DNA of 7,826 bases from assembly GCA_016763335.1 (NCBI GenBank), contig JAESUD010000220.1:1-7826 (forward strand). The letters run 5' to 3'. Shown here piece after piece: positions 1-6,710 of this stretch. Every line of letters begins with the position of its first letter. The first letter of the stretch is position 1. A model generated the notes under the pieces. That model did not search any database and was not told where the DNA came from. It saw nothing but the letters and a program-made list of their open reading frames with translations. The position numbers were made by a program, and so were the translations under genes. This stretch comes from Emcibacteraceae bacterium. GTDB taxonomy: Bacteria; Pseudomonadota; Alphaproteobacteria; Sphingomonadales; Emcibacteraceae.

Positions 1-2
1 CC

Positions 3-884
3 CGTGATCTTTACCAAGAAATTACGGACAAGATTATAAAAGTCTTGGAACGCGTTGACCCTGATGGGTGGCAAGCCCCATTTGCCGGATTAGCAGCGCA
101 AGGTTTGCCCCTTAACCCAACAACAGAAAGCCATTATCACGGCGTAAATATTCCTTCTCTCTGGTTCGACCAGCAAGAAAAGGGTTTTACCTCTAACCGC
201 TGGGCAACATTTAAACAGTGGAAAGAACAAGGCGCAGCCGTTCGCAAAGGTGAAAAGGGTAGTCCGATTATCTTTTATAAAACACTTGTGAAAACCGAAA
301 AAAACGAACGCGGCGAAGATCAAGAAAACCACATTCCTATGATGCGTTCTTATAGCGTATTTAATGCCAATCAGGTAGACGGCTACGACCATAACGAACA
401 AGGCACAGTAAACGAATTTGATCTCGTTAAGCGGATCAAAGCCGTGGATCAGTTTTGTACAAATACAGGGGCAGATATTCGCCATGGCGGAGGAGCCGGA
501 GCCTATTACCATCCAGCAGGGGATTACATCAATATCCCTGAAACAATCGCTTTCATTGATACGCAAGGAGCCAGCGCAACGCAAAACTATTATGCAACGT
601 TATTGCATGAGCTAACGCACTGGACAGGCGCGCCCCATAGATTAAACCGCGAAAAAGGAAAAGAGCGTGAAAAATACGCTTTTGAAGAATTAATTGCTGA
701 TCTAGGCGCAGCCTTTCTGTGTTCTCAGTTGCGAATAGTCCAGACACCGCGAGAAGATCACGCCCATTATATTAAAAGCTGGCTTAAAGCTTTGAAGAAT
801 GACAAGAAATGTATTTTTAAAGCCTCTGCACAAGCCGCCAAAGCAGCGGAATATATGAACACCTTACAAGGAGGTGCGGCATGA
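3..884 (+). CDS. ardC: ArdC-type antirestriction protein / zincin-like metallopeptidase, 5' end off the window
   Basis: The reading frame is open to the left edge and begins with residues RDLYQEITDKII, the usual extreme N-terminus of ArdC proteins, so only a few codons are missing. The TTG at 45 is therefore not the true start. Two regions are visible: an N-terminal ArdC-like ssDNA-binding region (DUF1738 type), including the motif VRKGEKGSPIIFY, and a C-terminal metallopeptidase region. The zinc motif HELTH is encoded at 606-620, and EELIAD at 684-701 supplies the probable third ligand. ArdC proteins of conjugative plasmids bind single-stranded DNA and shield incoming DNA from host restriction in the recipient cytoplasm. 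The 293 visible residues match the family's usual length of about 300. The stop TGA overlaps the ATG of the next small ORF. Family assignment is strong; antirestriction activity is inferred from the family. Confidence 0.93.
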   Translation, partial: RDLYQEITDKIIKVLERVDPDGWQAPFAGLAAQGLPLNPTTESHYHGVNIPSLWFDQQEKGFTSNRWATFKQWKEQGAAVRKGEKGSPIIFYKTLVKTEKNERGEDQENHIPMMRSYSVFNANQVDGYDHNEQGTVNEFDLVKRIKAVDQFCTNTGADIRHGGGAGAYYHPAGDYINIPETIAFIDTQGASATQNYYATLLHELTHWTGAPHRLNREKGKEREKYAFEELIADLGAAFLCSQLRIVQTPREDHAHYIKSWLKALKNDKKCIFKASAQAAKAAEYMNTLQGGAA

Positions 885-991
885 TTTATCATTATCACGC
901 CGTTAAGGACGGCTGGCATTAAAAAGGTCATTGCAGTTTTGAAAAATATCGCAGGAAACAATTTCCAAAGCCTAAATGCATGTGTATGTAA
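881..991 (+). pseudogene. Micro-ORF after ardC, interrupted by in-frame TAA
   Basis: An ATG at 881 overlaps the ardC stop (ATGA) and sits 5 nt after a near-perfect Shine-Dalgarno, AAGGAGGTG at 867-875, inside the end of ardC. It encodes MIYHYHAVKDGWH and then TAA at 920-922. The same frame continues for 22 more codons (KGHCSFEKYRRKQ, then FPKPKCMCM) to a TAA at 989-991. Without the internal stop the product would be a 36-residue basic peptide rich in His and Cys, perhaps metal-binding. The ribosome site and coupled start argue that something here is or was translated. It may be a 13-residue peptide, a broken small gene, or a place where one base is misread. I do not recognise the family. Confidence 0.45.
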
Positions 992-1115
992 TGGACTGCA
1001 CAAAGGACATACATAGGTATTTTTAAAAAAATAAGCTTGGCATTAGGAAACAAAGAAACTAGAAACCACTTACCCACACTGAGTATGAATTACATAATAC
1101 GAAAAACACCTATTG

Positions 1116-1145
1116 CCTCGCAAGTTTCGGCTTGCGGGGTTTTTT
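1116..1145 (+). terminator. Rho-independent terminator of the ardC transcript
   Basis: CCTCGCAAG at 1116-1124 pairs with CTTGCGGGG at 1131-1139 (one G-U pair) around the loop TTTCGG, followed directly by six Ts at 1140-1145. The orientation fits termination of the ardC transcript on the + strand. On the - strand the hairpin has no immediate U tract, so it is at best a weak terminator for the mob operon. The stop codon of the extended relaxase frame (1144-1146) lies at its T run. Between 992 and 1115 I see no gene. Confidence 0.85.
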
Positions 1146-1446
1146 ATCTTCTTGGACCATCGCGAGGTCTGTTGCGGATAGTTGTTTGTTCATTTCCGCG
1201 CGCATTAAAATCATCACGTAAAATTTTGCTACCACCAGTATTCATGTTCTCGAAACTCTGTATATCCCGGCGCAGTTCTTGATTTTGCTCTTGAATATTA
1301 CATTTCATGGCAACAAAGCGTTGCTGGATCATTTGACGTTGACCAAGTTGACTATAGATAAATTCGTCCTTTTCTTCCCTATCACGCTTACAAGCGAGTT
1401 TAGCCTCTTCTAAATTCTCTTGAGTAAGGCGTTTATGTTCTCCGCG
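1144..1446 (-). pseudogene. Detached C-terminal tail of the relaxase, downstream of an in-frame TAG
   Basis: These 100 codons follow the TAG at 1447-1449 in exactly the same frame as the relaxase and stay open until a TAA at 1144-1146. The translation begins RGEHKRLTQENLEEAKLACK and continues as a charged, Glu/Lys/Arg/Gln-rich, coiled-coil-like segment. Such C-terminal extensions are normal in this relaxase group. The junction residues GIWDR, stop, RGEHKR look like one continuous protein with a single changed codon. No obvious Shine-Dalgarno was identified for the internal ATG at 1332, so independent translation is doubtful. With the TAG read as sense, the full protein would be 437 residues. 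The segment could be dead sequence, made by readthrough, or an artefact of a base error. Confidence 0.75.
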
Positions 1447-2457
1447 CTATCGATCCCAAATCCCTTTAAAACCACCTCTGAACCTTGCTTGCCGCGCCAA
1501 ATTTTCTTTATGGCTGCGCTGCTTAAGACCATGGATAAATTCTTTGCGATCTGATCTTTGATTTTCAACCAAATTCTCGCGTTCGTGCGACAAATCTTCT
1601 TTTTGATGGTTCGCACGCGTTTTAAGCTCATCCTTGCAAGCTTTAAGAACGGGCAGCATATCGTTGGCAATTTTATGTTTGGCTTGATCCACACTTTGCA
1701 ATTCTTGTTCATCACCAAGGCGCGCGCGGACATGTTCAATCGTCATTTTAAGCATTTTAAGTTGTCTTGGGATTGAATAAACCCCGCCATGAAAGTCTAC
1801 AGCAACTATGCGGCCTTTTTTATCGCCTTTCGCCACGACATAGCCGCGTTCTTCCATTGCATGAATAAAACCAGCCTTTGAGTCCGAGATTGCCCAAGCA
1901 TCTTCAAATGATGCTTGAATATCTCTTGGGTCTTTTCCTGCGCGTTTGGCCTGTTGCCATTCCGCTAATGTGAAATTTCTTGGATCGCGTTCTTCGCTCA
2001 GGATTAAACCACGCGGCATTTTCCATTTATGCTTTAAAAATAATTCTCTGGAATAGGTAATGAGCTTCCTACGATCAAATGACATATTGATCGCTTTCAT
2101 TTCCTTGGTATCGATCCGGCTCCATACAACATGCGCATGACGGCGACCTTCTTTTTCATGAAATACCACCACCCTTGATTGACCTTCAAGCCCTAGACGC
2201 TTCTCTGTCTCATCAAAAGCCGCTTCATAGTCTTCAATAGAAACAATTTCATTCGGTGGGGGGCTAAAACTACAATGGTACATGAACTGGTCGCACTTAG
2301 TAGCGCGACTAATGGCATACATTTCATTAAGCGCGCCCATAACCGTTTGAGACATGAAACCGCGTATTTCATGAACCTCTACATGCTCGTTCTCTTCTTT
2401 CATAAGATGCAGGGCTAAATTTTTAGCTCCACCGCGTGAATTTCCTTTTAGGATCAT
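1447..2457 (-). CDS. Relaxase / mobilization nuclease, truncated by TAG after the nuclease domain
   Basis: This is a relaxase of the type common on alphaproteobacterial plasmids and integrative elements; it would nick oriT and pilot the single strand into the recipient. The N-terminus MILKGNSRGGAKNLALHLMK and the EHVEVHEIRGF segment are typical of the group. The metal-binding motif HEKEGRRHAHVVWSRID covers residues 100-116, with H100, H107 and H109 as likely ligands. FTLAEWQQAKRAGKDPR further on is another conserved block. I cannot assign the catalytic tyrosine; Y47, Y60 and Y77 are candidates. The start overlaps the mobC stop (ATGA) and has AGGA 6 nt upstream, so translation is probably coupled. 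The frame stops at a TAG after GIWDR, 336 residues in, but the same frame resumes for 100 codons. The nuclease domain appears intact, so activity may survive. Confidence 0.88.
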   Translation of the reverse strand: MILKGNSRGGAKNLALHLMKEENEHVEVHEIRGFMSQTVMGALNEMYAISRATKCDQFMYHCSFSPPPNEIVSIEDYEAAFDETEKRLGLEGQSRVVVFHEKEGRRHAHVVWSRIDTKEMKAINMSFDRRKLITYSRELFLKHKWKMPRGLILSEERDPRNFTLAEWQQAKRAGKDPRDIQASFEDAWAISDSKAGFIHAMEERGYVVAKGDKKGRIVAVDFHGGVYSIPRQLKMLKMTIEHVRARLGDEQELQSVDQAKHKIANDMLPVLKACKDELKTRANHQKEDLSHERENLVENQRSDRKEFIHGLKQRSHKENLARQARFRGGFKGIWDR

Positions 2458-2894
2458 AGGCCGTCCTGACGCTCTAGGCCGGACAAATAAACCAATGTTT
2501 TACAAATCGTATTAATCTCTAAGCAAGCACCCCTAATATCCGATTGCACATCAGAGGTAACATCTAATGTTCCAGCTTGGGCCGCTAAAGACAGGGCAAG
2601 CATAGAAGTCGCAATTTCTGATTCACCAAAGGTAGTAAGAAGCCGAGCAACCACGATGCTATCCATTTTAGGTTGGCGTTTCTTCTTCTGCGTTTTGGGC
2701 TTGCGGTAACTAACCTGATCTCCAAATATAATTTGCCGGACATAAACGCTTTTTGGCAATCTGCCCGCCCTACGGGTCAACAGAGCATCCTCATTTTCAG
2801 ACATACGAATAGTTAAGCGTTTTGTAGGCTTCTTACATTTAACGGTATATCTAACCGCTTTATTAAATTGATGGACGCTTGAAAGGTCATTCAT
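2454..2894 (-). CDS. mobC: MobC-like relaxosome accessory protein
   Basis: This is a 146-residue basic protein placed directly before the relaxase, as mobC genes usually are. Residues 26-58 (RLTIRMSENEDALLTRRAG, then LPKSVYVRQIIFG) fit a ribbon-helix-helix fold: a beta strand, a helix, a turn, and a second helix. A lysine-rich stretch follows at 65-77, then a mostly helical C-terminal half. MobC proteins bind near oriT, help open the strands and assist the relaxase. The start ATG at 2894 has GGAAGG 9 nt upstream. The stop overlaps the relaxase ATG by 4 nt, and the ATG itself overlaps the stop of a possible small upstream ORF. The frame is intact, unlike its partner. Family call is good; the DNA site is unknown. 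Confidence 0.83.
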   Translation of the reverse strand: MNDLSSVHQFNKAVRYTVKCKKPTKRLTIRMSENEDALLTRRAGRLPKSVYVRQIIFGDQVSYRKPKTQKKKRQPKMDSIVVARLLTTFGESEIATSMLALSLAAQAGTLDVTSDVQSDIRGACLEINTICKTLVYLSGLERQDGL

Positions 2895-3007
2895 AGTGAA
2901 GGCCCTTCCAATTTATCAAAGTCGATTTCTGAGTGCTTAAGTTGTTCTTCCCAATCGGCTAGTTCCTCAAAGAGAGAGTTCAAACTTTCTCTCTGTTGGG
3001 GCACCAC
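2891..3007 (-). CDS. Possible 38-residue acidic ORF leading the mob operon
   Basis: A frame starting at GTG 3007 (or the adjacent GTG 3004) ends at TGA 2893-2891, giving the same ATGA overlap with mobC that mobC has with the relaxase. The product has a Glu/Asp/Leu-rich, probably helical stretch, SLFEELADWEEQLKHSEIDF. The preceding sequence TTTTTTGGAAAA contains GGA at a workable distance from GTG. The coupled stop and the amphipathic composition make it more plausible than a random ORF, but the GTG start and small size keep confidence low. I recognise no family. It could be a small transfer-operon protein or a leader peptide that couples translation into mobC. Confidence 0.35.
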   Translation of the reverse strand: MVPQQRESLNSLFEELADWEEQLKHSEIDFDKLEGPSL

Positions 3008-3067
3008 TTTTCCAAAAAATCATCAAAGATAGATAAAATAGTAACCAAACATCATTTCTTATGCTAT

Positions 3068-3085
3068 TTAATGATAGATTAATGA
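3068..3085. repeat. Two TTAATGA direct repeats, 11 bp apart
   Basis: TTAATGA occurs at 3068-3074 and again at 3079-3085, separated by TAGA. The 11-bp period places both copies on the same face of the helix, as for a dimeric DNA-binding protein such as a ribbon-helix-helix factor. The sequence is AT-rich, so chance is possible. Confidence 0.4.
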
Positions 3086-3114
3086 ATTTCGCTTATGTTT
3101 CCCGAGAAGTATTA

Positions 3115-3120
3115 TATAAT
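3115..3120 (+). promoter_or_regulatory. Consensus -10 element before the histidine kinase
   Basis: TATAAT lies 13 nt before the chosen kinase ATG, which would give an untranslated leader of only about 7 nt. I see no good -35 element at the right distance (CTTATG is the nearest). The region is AT-rich, so this may be coincidence; if real, the kinase mRNA would be nearly leaderless, consistent with its poor Shine-Dalgarno. Confidence 0.3.
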
Positions 3121-3133
3121 TATGTCATGAGTA

Positions 3134-4450
3134 ATGGGGTTAAAATTGATTGAGCTTGAAGGGTATAGCCCTCAATTTCGGGAGTTTGCACATAAACAAA
3201 ATGTAAAAATCCATAAAATTTTTACACCAGTGTTGATTTTTATCTGTATTTTACTATGGATAGATAATACCGAAACCATAAAACCAATCAATCCTGACAT
3301 TTTATTAACATATTCAAATGTTGCTGCTGCCTTTACATTTCTTTTCTTGGCACATTTGTCGATGCATTTACTTCACGATTATTCTAAAAAATTACAAACC
3401 ATTACATTATGGACTGGGATATTTAAAATATTCGTTTTTATTTTTTGCTTAGGATTTCTCGATTTAAAAGATGGTAACGGATTAATGGCCCCTGCTCTGG
3501 GGTTTGTTACGTTAGCCGTATTATTTTCCGGACGAATACCTGTAATAATCTGTTTATTCCTGACAAGCGGCATATTGTTTTATTTTATTGCCAGCCAAAT
3601 TGACGGTATTAACATCGTCCCTTATAGAGCGCCGATAATATCAATTGTCGTGCTTAGTATAAGCATTTTTATAATCGTCGAAAAACAACGAAGAACCGTT
3701 TTTAATAGCCAAGAATTATTGGCAAAGAAAATTGAAGAACTCAACAACGCTCTTGATGTCAAATCCATATTTGTTGGTCATATGAGCCATGAACTTCGCA
3801 CGCCACTTAATGCTATAATCGGGTTTTCCGATATGATCCTAAATGATGCTTACCTTCCGAAAACCATCAAGAAGGTTAAAGAATATAACGGTTATATCAA
3901 TTCAAGTGGCCTTCACCTGCTTAAAATAGTGAATGATATTCTCGACCACACAAAGATTGAATCTGGTGAAGTTAGCGTTATCATTGAACAATTAAATCTT
4001 AATTTAATTTTACAAACCTCAATCAATGAACTCAGTGCTGCATCAATTAAAAAAGATCTTTCCGTCACTTTAAAAATGAACTCTACGCCTCTGATGATAA
4101 ATTCAGATAAAAGACTTTTGAAACAAATTATTTTCAACCTCATTTCCAATGCTCAAAAATTCACCTCACCTGGAGGCCTTATAGAAATATATGCCGACAT
4201 GACAGATAATAACCATGTAGAAATCAGGGTGAAAGATAATGGCAAAGGCATGGATGAGGAAATTTTAACGACTGTAAATGATCAATCAGCACCCATTAAT
4301 ACCCACTTCATAACACATGCCGAAGGCACCGGACTTGGGTTAATCATCGTCCGTCAGCTTGTTCAGCTCCTTAATGGTTCTATCGAGTTCAAATCCAAAC
4401 CCGAAATCGGCACCGAAATAAAAATTTCTTTCCCCCTACAAGCTCAATAA
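3134..4450 (+). CDS. Membrane-bound orphan sensor histidine kinase, six predicted helices
   Basis: This 438-residue protein has six hydrophobic segments at about residues 28-44, 58-80, 90-110, 117-133, 135-153 and 165-183, a short linker helix, and then a cytoplasmic kinase core. The H box is GHMSHELRTPLNAIIGFSDM with phospho-acceptor His219. The ATP domain shows the N box NLISNAQKFT (N335, N339), G1 VKDNGKGM (D368-G372) and G2 GTGLGL (398-403). The usual F box (PF) between G1 and G2 is missing. The N-terminal membrane domain matches no sensor family I recognise, and no PAS, HAMP or periplasmic loop is evident. No response regulator is adjacent, so it is an orphan here and its signal is unknown. 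The start was chosen as the first in-frame ATG after the TGA at 3128-3130; it has no strong Shine-Dalgarno. Confidence 0.9.
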   Translation: MGLKLIELEGYSPQFREFAHKQNVKIHKIFTPVLIFICILLWIDNTETIKPINPDILLTYSNVAAAFTFLFLAHLSMHLLHDYSKKLQTITLWTGIFKIFVFIFCLGFLDLKDGNGLMAPALGFVTLAVLFSGRIPVIICLFLTSGILFYFIASQIDGINIVPYRAPIISIVVLSISIFIIVEKQRRTVFNSQELLAKKIEELNNALDVKSIFVGHMSHELRTPLNAIIGFSDMILNDAYLPKTIKKVKEYNGYINSSGLHLLKIVNDILDHTKIESGEVSVIIEQLNLNLILQTSINELSAASIKKDLSVTLKMNSTPLMINSDKRLLKQIIFNLISNAQKFTSPGGLIEIYADMTDNNHVEIRVKDNGKGMDEEILTTVNDQSAPINTHFITHAEGTGLGLIIVRQLVQLLNGSIEFKSKPEIGTEIKISFPLQAQ

Positions 4451-4474
4451 TAATATTCAACATCCATCACGGAA

Positions 4475-4503
4475 TTGTCAGGACTTTTTTAAAAGCGTAT
4501 AAA
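4475..4503 (+). promoter_or_regulatory. Sigma70-like promoter of the symporter gene
   Basis: TTGTCA at 4475-4480 and TATAAA at 4498-4503 are separated by exactly 17 bp, each differing from consensus by one base. Transcription would start near 4510, giving a leader of about 30 nt before the symporter ATG at 4539. This suggests that the symporter has its own transcript rather than depending on readthrough from the kinase. No terminator hairpin is obvious after the kinase. Confidence 0.6.
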
Positions 4504-4538
4504 ATGATTCTGATAAAAAATAAAAATATGGGCTCCAT

Positions 4539-5927
4539 ATGATAGGAACTTTCTCAACTCTGGACTGGATAATTGTTTCTGGTTATATGCTTCTTCTATT
4601 CGGTATGGGGTGGGCGTTTACTTTTCGCCCGGCGAGCAATGCGAAAGATTATTTCCTAGGGGGCAATAATATGCCGTCATGGGTTGTCGCCATTTCAGTT
4701 ATCGCCACCACGCAATCTGCTGCTACGTTCCTCGGCGGGCCCGATCAGGGATACCGAAATGATTACACATATTTAGCAGCAAATATCGGTGCTGTAATCG
4801 CGTCCATATTCATTGCCAAGATATTAGTGCCACGCTTTTACGCACAAAAGGCGACCACAGTTTATGAACTTCTAAAAAACCGTTACGACGCAACCGCCAT
4901 GAAAGCCGCCGGCGCCATGTATTTAATCGGTAGATTTTTTGCCAGTGGTGCCAGATTATATCTCGCGGCAATTGCTGTTTCGATGATTTTATATTCAAAT
5001 ATTGAGGCAGAAAATATTATTACTGCCTCAGCTTTACTGATTCTTCTGGGTTTTTCCATAACCTTCCTTAGCGGTATTCGTTCAATAATCTGGAGCGATT
5101 TAGTCCAGTTCATTGCCTATACTTTTTCTGCCGTTGCAGTGCTCTATTACCTAATGGACACCATTCCGTTAAGCGCCGTTGAAATAGTTTCTGAGTTAAG
5201 CAATACACCGGAAGGCATTAATAAGCTTGAGCTGATAAATCTTAATTTGAATTTCTCTGATCCCTACAGTCTTTTTTCGGTGCTGACCGGAATGACGTTA
5301 TTATATATTGCAAGTTTTGGCCTCGATCAGGATATAACGCAAAGACTACTGACCTGTAAGAAAGATACCGACGGCGCAAGGGCCGTTATCGTATCCGCTC
5401 TTATCGGCATACCACTGATCTGGATGTTTATTACAATCGGCGAGCTTCTTTATGTTTTTTATGATCGCCCGGATTTAATGGGAAGGACCGCAGATGGGGT
5501 CGATTTGGGAGAATTTAAAGGCGAAAAAATCACCATCTTTATGTATTATATTTTGAATGAATTGCCATCAGGGTTAAAAGGGCTCGTCACTGTCGGTGTG
5601 ATTGCCGCCGCCGTTTCAACAATTAATTCAGGGCTAAATTCCATGTCATCGGTCATCGTTCAGGATTTTTACCGACCGTGGTGCGAAAAAAAAACCATAA
5701 AAGAAGAAAAACATTTTGTCCGCGCCGGTCAGGTCAGCATGGCTCTCATCGGGTTCGTGCTCTTTGCCATGTCGTCATTATGTTACTACTGGCAAAAATA
5801 TTCCGGCCTGCCGCTATTGGATTTCGCCTTATCGGTCATGGTATTTGCATATTCCGGAATGCTCGGGGTTTATTCAGCGCGATCTTCACAAAAAGAGGAT
5901 CAAGCAAATCCGTTATCTGCGCCCTGA
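4539..5927 (+). CDS. Sodium:solute symporter (SSS family), frameshifted near its C-terminus
   Basis: This is a multi-helix inner-membrane protein that would couple uptake of a small solute to Na+ entry. The N-terminal TLDWIIVSGYMLLLFGMGW and DYFLGGNNMPSWVVAISVIA blocks are typical of the SSS family. The core motif VIAAAVSTINSGLNSMSS contains S360 and T361, which align with the second sodium-site serines of vSGLT. The solute cannot be predicted. The frame is normal through residue 445 (LGVY), after which it reads 17 atypical polar residues (SARSSQKED onwards) and stops. The expected hydrophobic C-terminus is found in the -1 frame immediately after, so about one base has been lost near 5873. 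The restored protein would be 517 residues, normal for the family. The core helices are retained, but stability of the truncated form is doubtful. Confidence 0.88.
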   Translation: MIGTFSTLDWIIVSGYMLLLFGMGWAFTFRPASNAKDYFLGGNNMPSWVVAISVIATTQSAATFLGGPDQGYRNDYTYLAANIGAVIASIFIAKILVPRFYAQKATTVYELLKNRYDATAMKAAGAMYLIGRFFASGARLYLAAIAVSMILYSNIEAENIITASALLILLGFSITFLSGIRSIIWSDLVQFIAYTFSAVAVLYYLMDTIPLSAVEIVSELSNTPEGINKLELINLNLNFSDPYSLFSVLTGMTLLYIASFGLDQDITQRLLTCKKDTDGARAVIVSALIGIPLIWMFITIGELLYVFYDRPDLMGRTADGVDLGEFKGEKITIFMYYILNELPSGLKGLVTVGVIAAAVSTINSGLNSMSSVIVQDFYRPWCEKKTIKEEKHFVRAGQVSMALIGFVLFAMSSLCYYWQKYSGLPLLDFALSVMVFAYSGMLGVYSARSSQKEDQANPLSAP

Positions 5928-6091
5928 TAACCGGTTTTCTCGTAACACTCATGCAACAAGGGTATATTATTGACTTGCTCCATTTACCAGAAAGCTGGAA
6001 AGGGCTCGCCTTCACATGGCAGCTTTGTATCGGCACCTTGATTTCATTTGTGGTCTGCCAAATTGGCAACACTAAAAATCAGAACGAATAA
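5873..6091 (+). pseudogene. Out-of-frame C-terminal segment of the symporter
   Basis: Reading TTC at 5873-5875 onward gives FSAIFTKRGSSKSV, then a hydrophobic helix (ICALITGFLVTLMQQGYI), a loop, and the final helix FTWQLCIGTLISFVVCQI, ending at TAA 6089-6091. This is what an SSS transporter should have after GVY, since FTKRG and a closing helix are usual there. One extra T in the TATTCAG at 5871-5877 would join the frames. No canonical slippery heptamer lies at the junction, so a mutation or base-calling error is more likely than programmed frameshifting. Confidence 0.8.
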
Positions 6092-6104
6092 GAATGTAAA
6101 TTGC

Positions 6105-6710
6105 TTAGTCAGTAATCAGAAAATTATGCAATTGCCCGCTAAAGTCACTAATCGTTTGACCAATGGCAGATGATACGGCTACTGCACCGCCTCCACATAC
6201 GCCACCTGCCGAGCTCGCTTTTCTTGCTTCTACTTTAATGTTAATTTTTGTGTCATCAGCTTTAACAACAAGTGCTGATAATCTAGTCGTTGCTACACAC
6301 TCCCAGTAATATTCTGTGACCGGATGGCACATGAGTAGTATTTCGAAAGGTTTAACATCGATAGAAACATCTTTTCTGCTCAACATTTCATCACTCGCCA
6401 TTTCCAATTCTACCGTCTCATAGACTTTATCAAGTACTGAAGAAACAGCCTCATCAAATAGTCCGTCAAAATCATATGGATATTTATGAGCACTACAAAA
6501 TTGTCCAACTGCCACCGCAGTTCCGTTAAACTGGCTTTGTTTGTATAGAGACGCAGTATAGTTCCCTTGCTTATTTACTTCCGCAAGAGAACTATAGTTT
6601 AAAAACTTTTCAACATTTTCAGTGTTTTGCGTGTACGAACACGCAAAAAGCATAAAAGGTAAAATAGTAACAATAAAAAAGCGCAAAACTTTCATATTAT
6701 TATTACTCAT
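6105..6710 (-). CDS. Predicted outer-membrane lipoprotein, second gene of a pair
   Basis: The protein starts with a lipoprotein signal, MKVLRFFIVTILPFMLFAC, whose lipobox LFAC puts the lipidated Cys followed by Ser, favouring the outer membrane. The start is uncertain: ATG 6710 (or 6713) is preceded by GGAAAA and overlaps the end of the upstream gene, while ATG 6695 gives a compact 19-residue signal. The mature part contains a region FNGTAVAVGQFCSAHKYPY followed by a likely helix, then alternating strands, and a Gly-rich segment SSAGGVCGGGAVAVSSAIG near the end, with three further Cys in the mature chain that might form disulfides. I do not recognise the family with confidence. It overlaps and is cotranscribed with the lipoprotein upstream, so the two products probably act together at the cell envelope. 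Confidence 0.75.
   Translation of the reverse strand: MSNNNMKVLRFFIVTILPFMLFACSYTQNTENVEKFLNYSSLAEVNKQGNYTASLYKQSQFNGTAVAVGQFCSAHKYPYDFDGLFDEAVSSVLDKVYETVELEMASDEMLSRKDVSIDVKPFEILLMCHPVTEYYWECVATTRLSALVVKADDTKINIKVEARKASSAGGVCGGGAVAVSSAIGQTISDFSGQLHNFLITD

Larger units (their letters stand above)
3008..3133. other. Divergent intergenic region, candidate oriT and promoter region
   Basis: This 126-bp AT-rich gap separates the leftward mob operon from the rightward histidine kinase and must hold control sequences for both. In mob systems of this kind, oriT normally lies just upstream of mobC, which would place it here. The direct repeat at 3068-3085 is the most distinct feature. I do not recognise a specific nic consensus, so oriT is inferred from position only. 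Confidence 0.3.

Noticed and set aside
45..47. TTG at 45 as the start of the ArdC gene
   Set aside because: The frame is open upstream and encodes RDLYQEITDKII, the conserved ArdC N-terminus, so the true start lies off the left edge.
1037..1282. A + strand ORF across the terminator and relaxase tail
   Set aside because: It reads through the terminator hairpin and antisense to the clearly coding relaxase tail, with no ribosome site.
881..1449. Alternative genetic code or general stop-codon reassignment
   Set aside because: One TAA and one TAG are internal, but other genes here end normally at TAA and TGA, and a frameshift also occurs nearby; error or decay is simpler.
3061..3153. A 30-codon + strand ORF overlapping the start of the histidine kinase
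   Set aside because: It has no Shine-Dalgarno, covers the intergenic control region and resembles nothing I recognise; kept only as a possible upstream ORF.
5863..5880. Programmed -1 ribosomal frameshifting in the symporter
   Set aside because: The zero-frame codons GGG GTT TAT TCA contain no X XXY YYZ heptamer, and family members are normally made from one frame.
6092..6133. Possible bidirectional terminator between the symporter and the lipoprotein gene
   Set aside because: AATTGC at 6099-6104 and GCAATT at 6128-6133 are too short and far apart, and there is no T tract.
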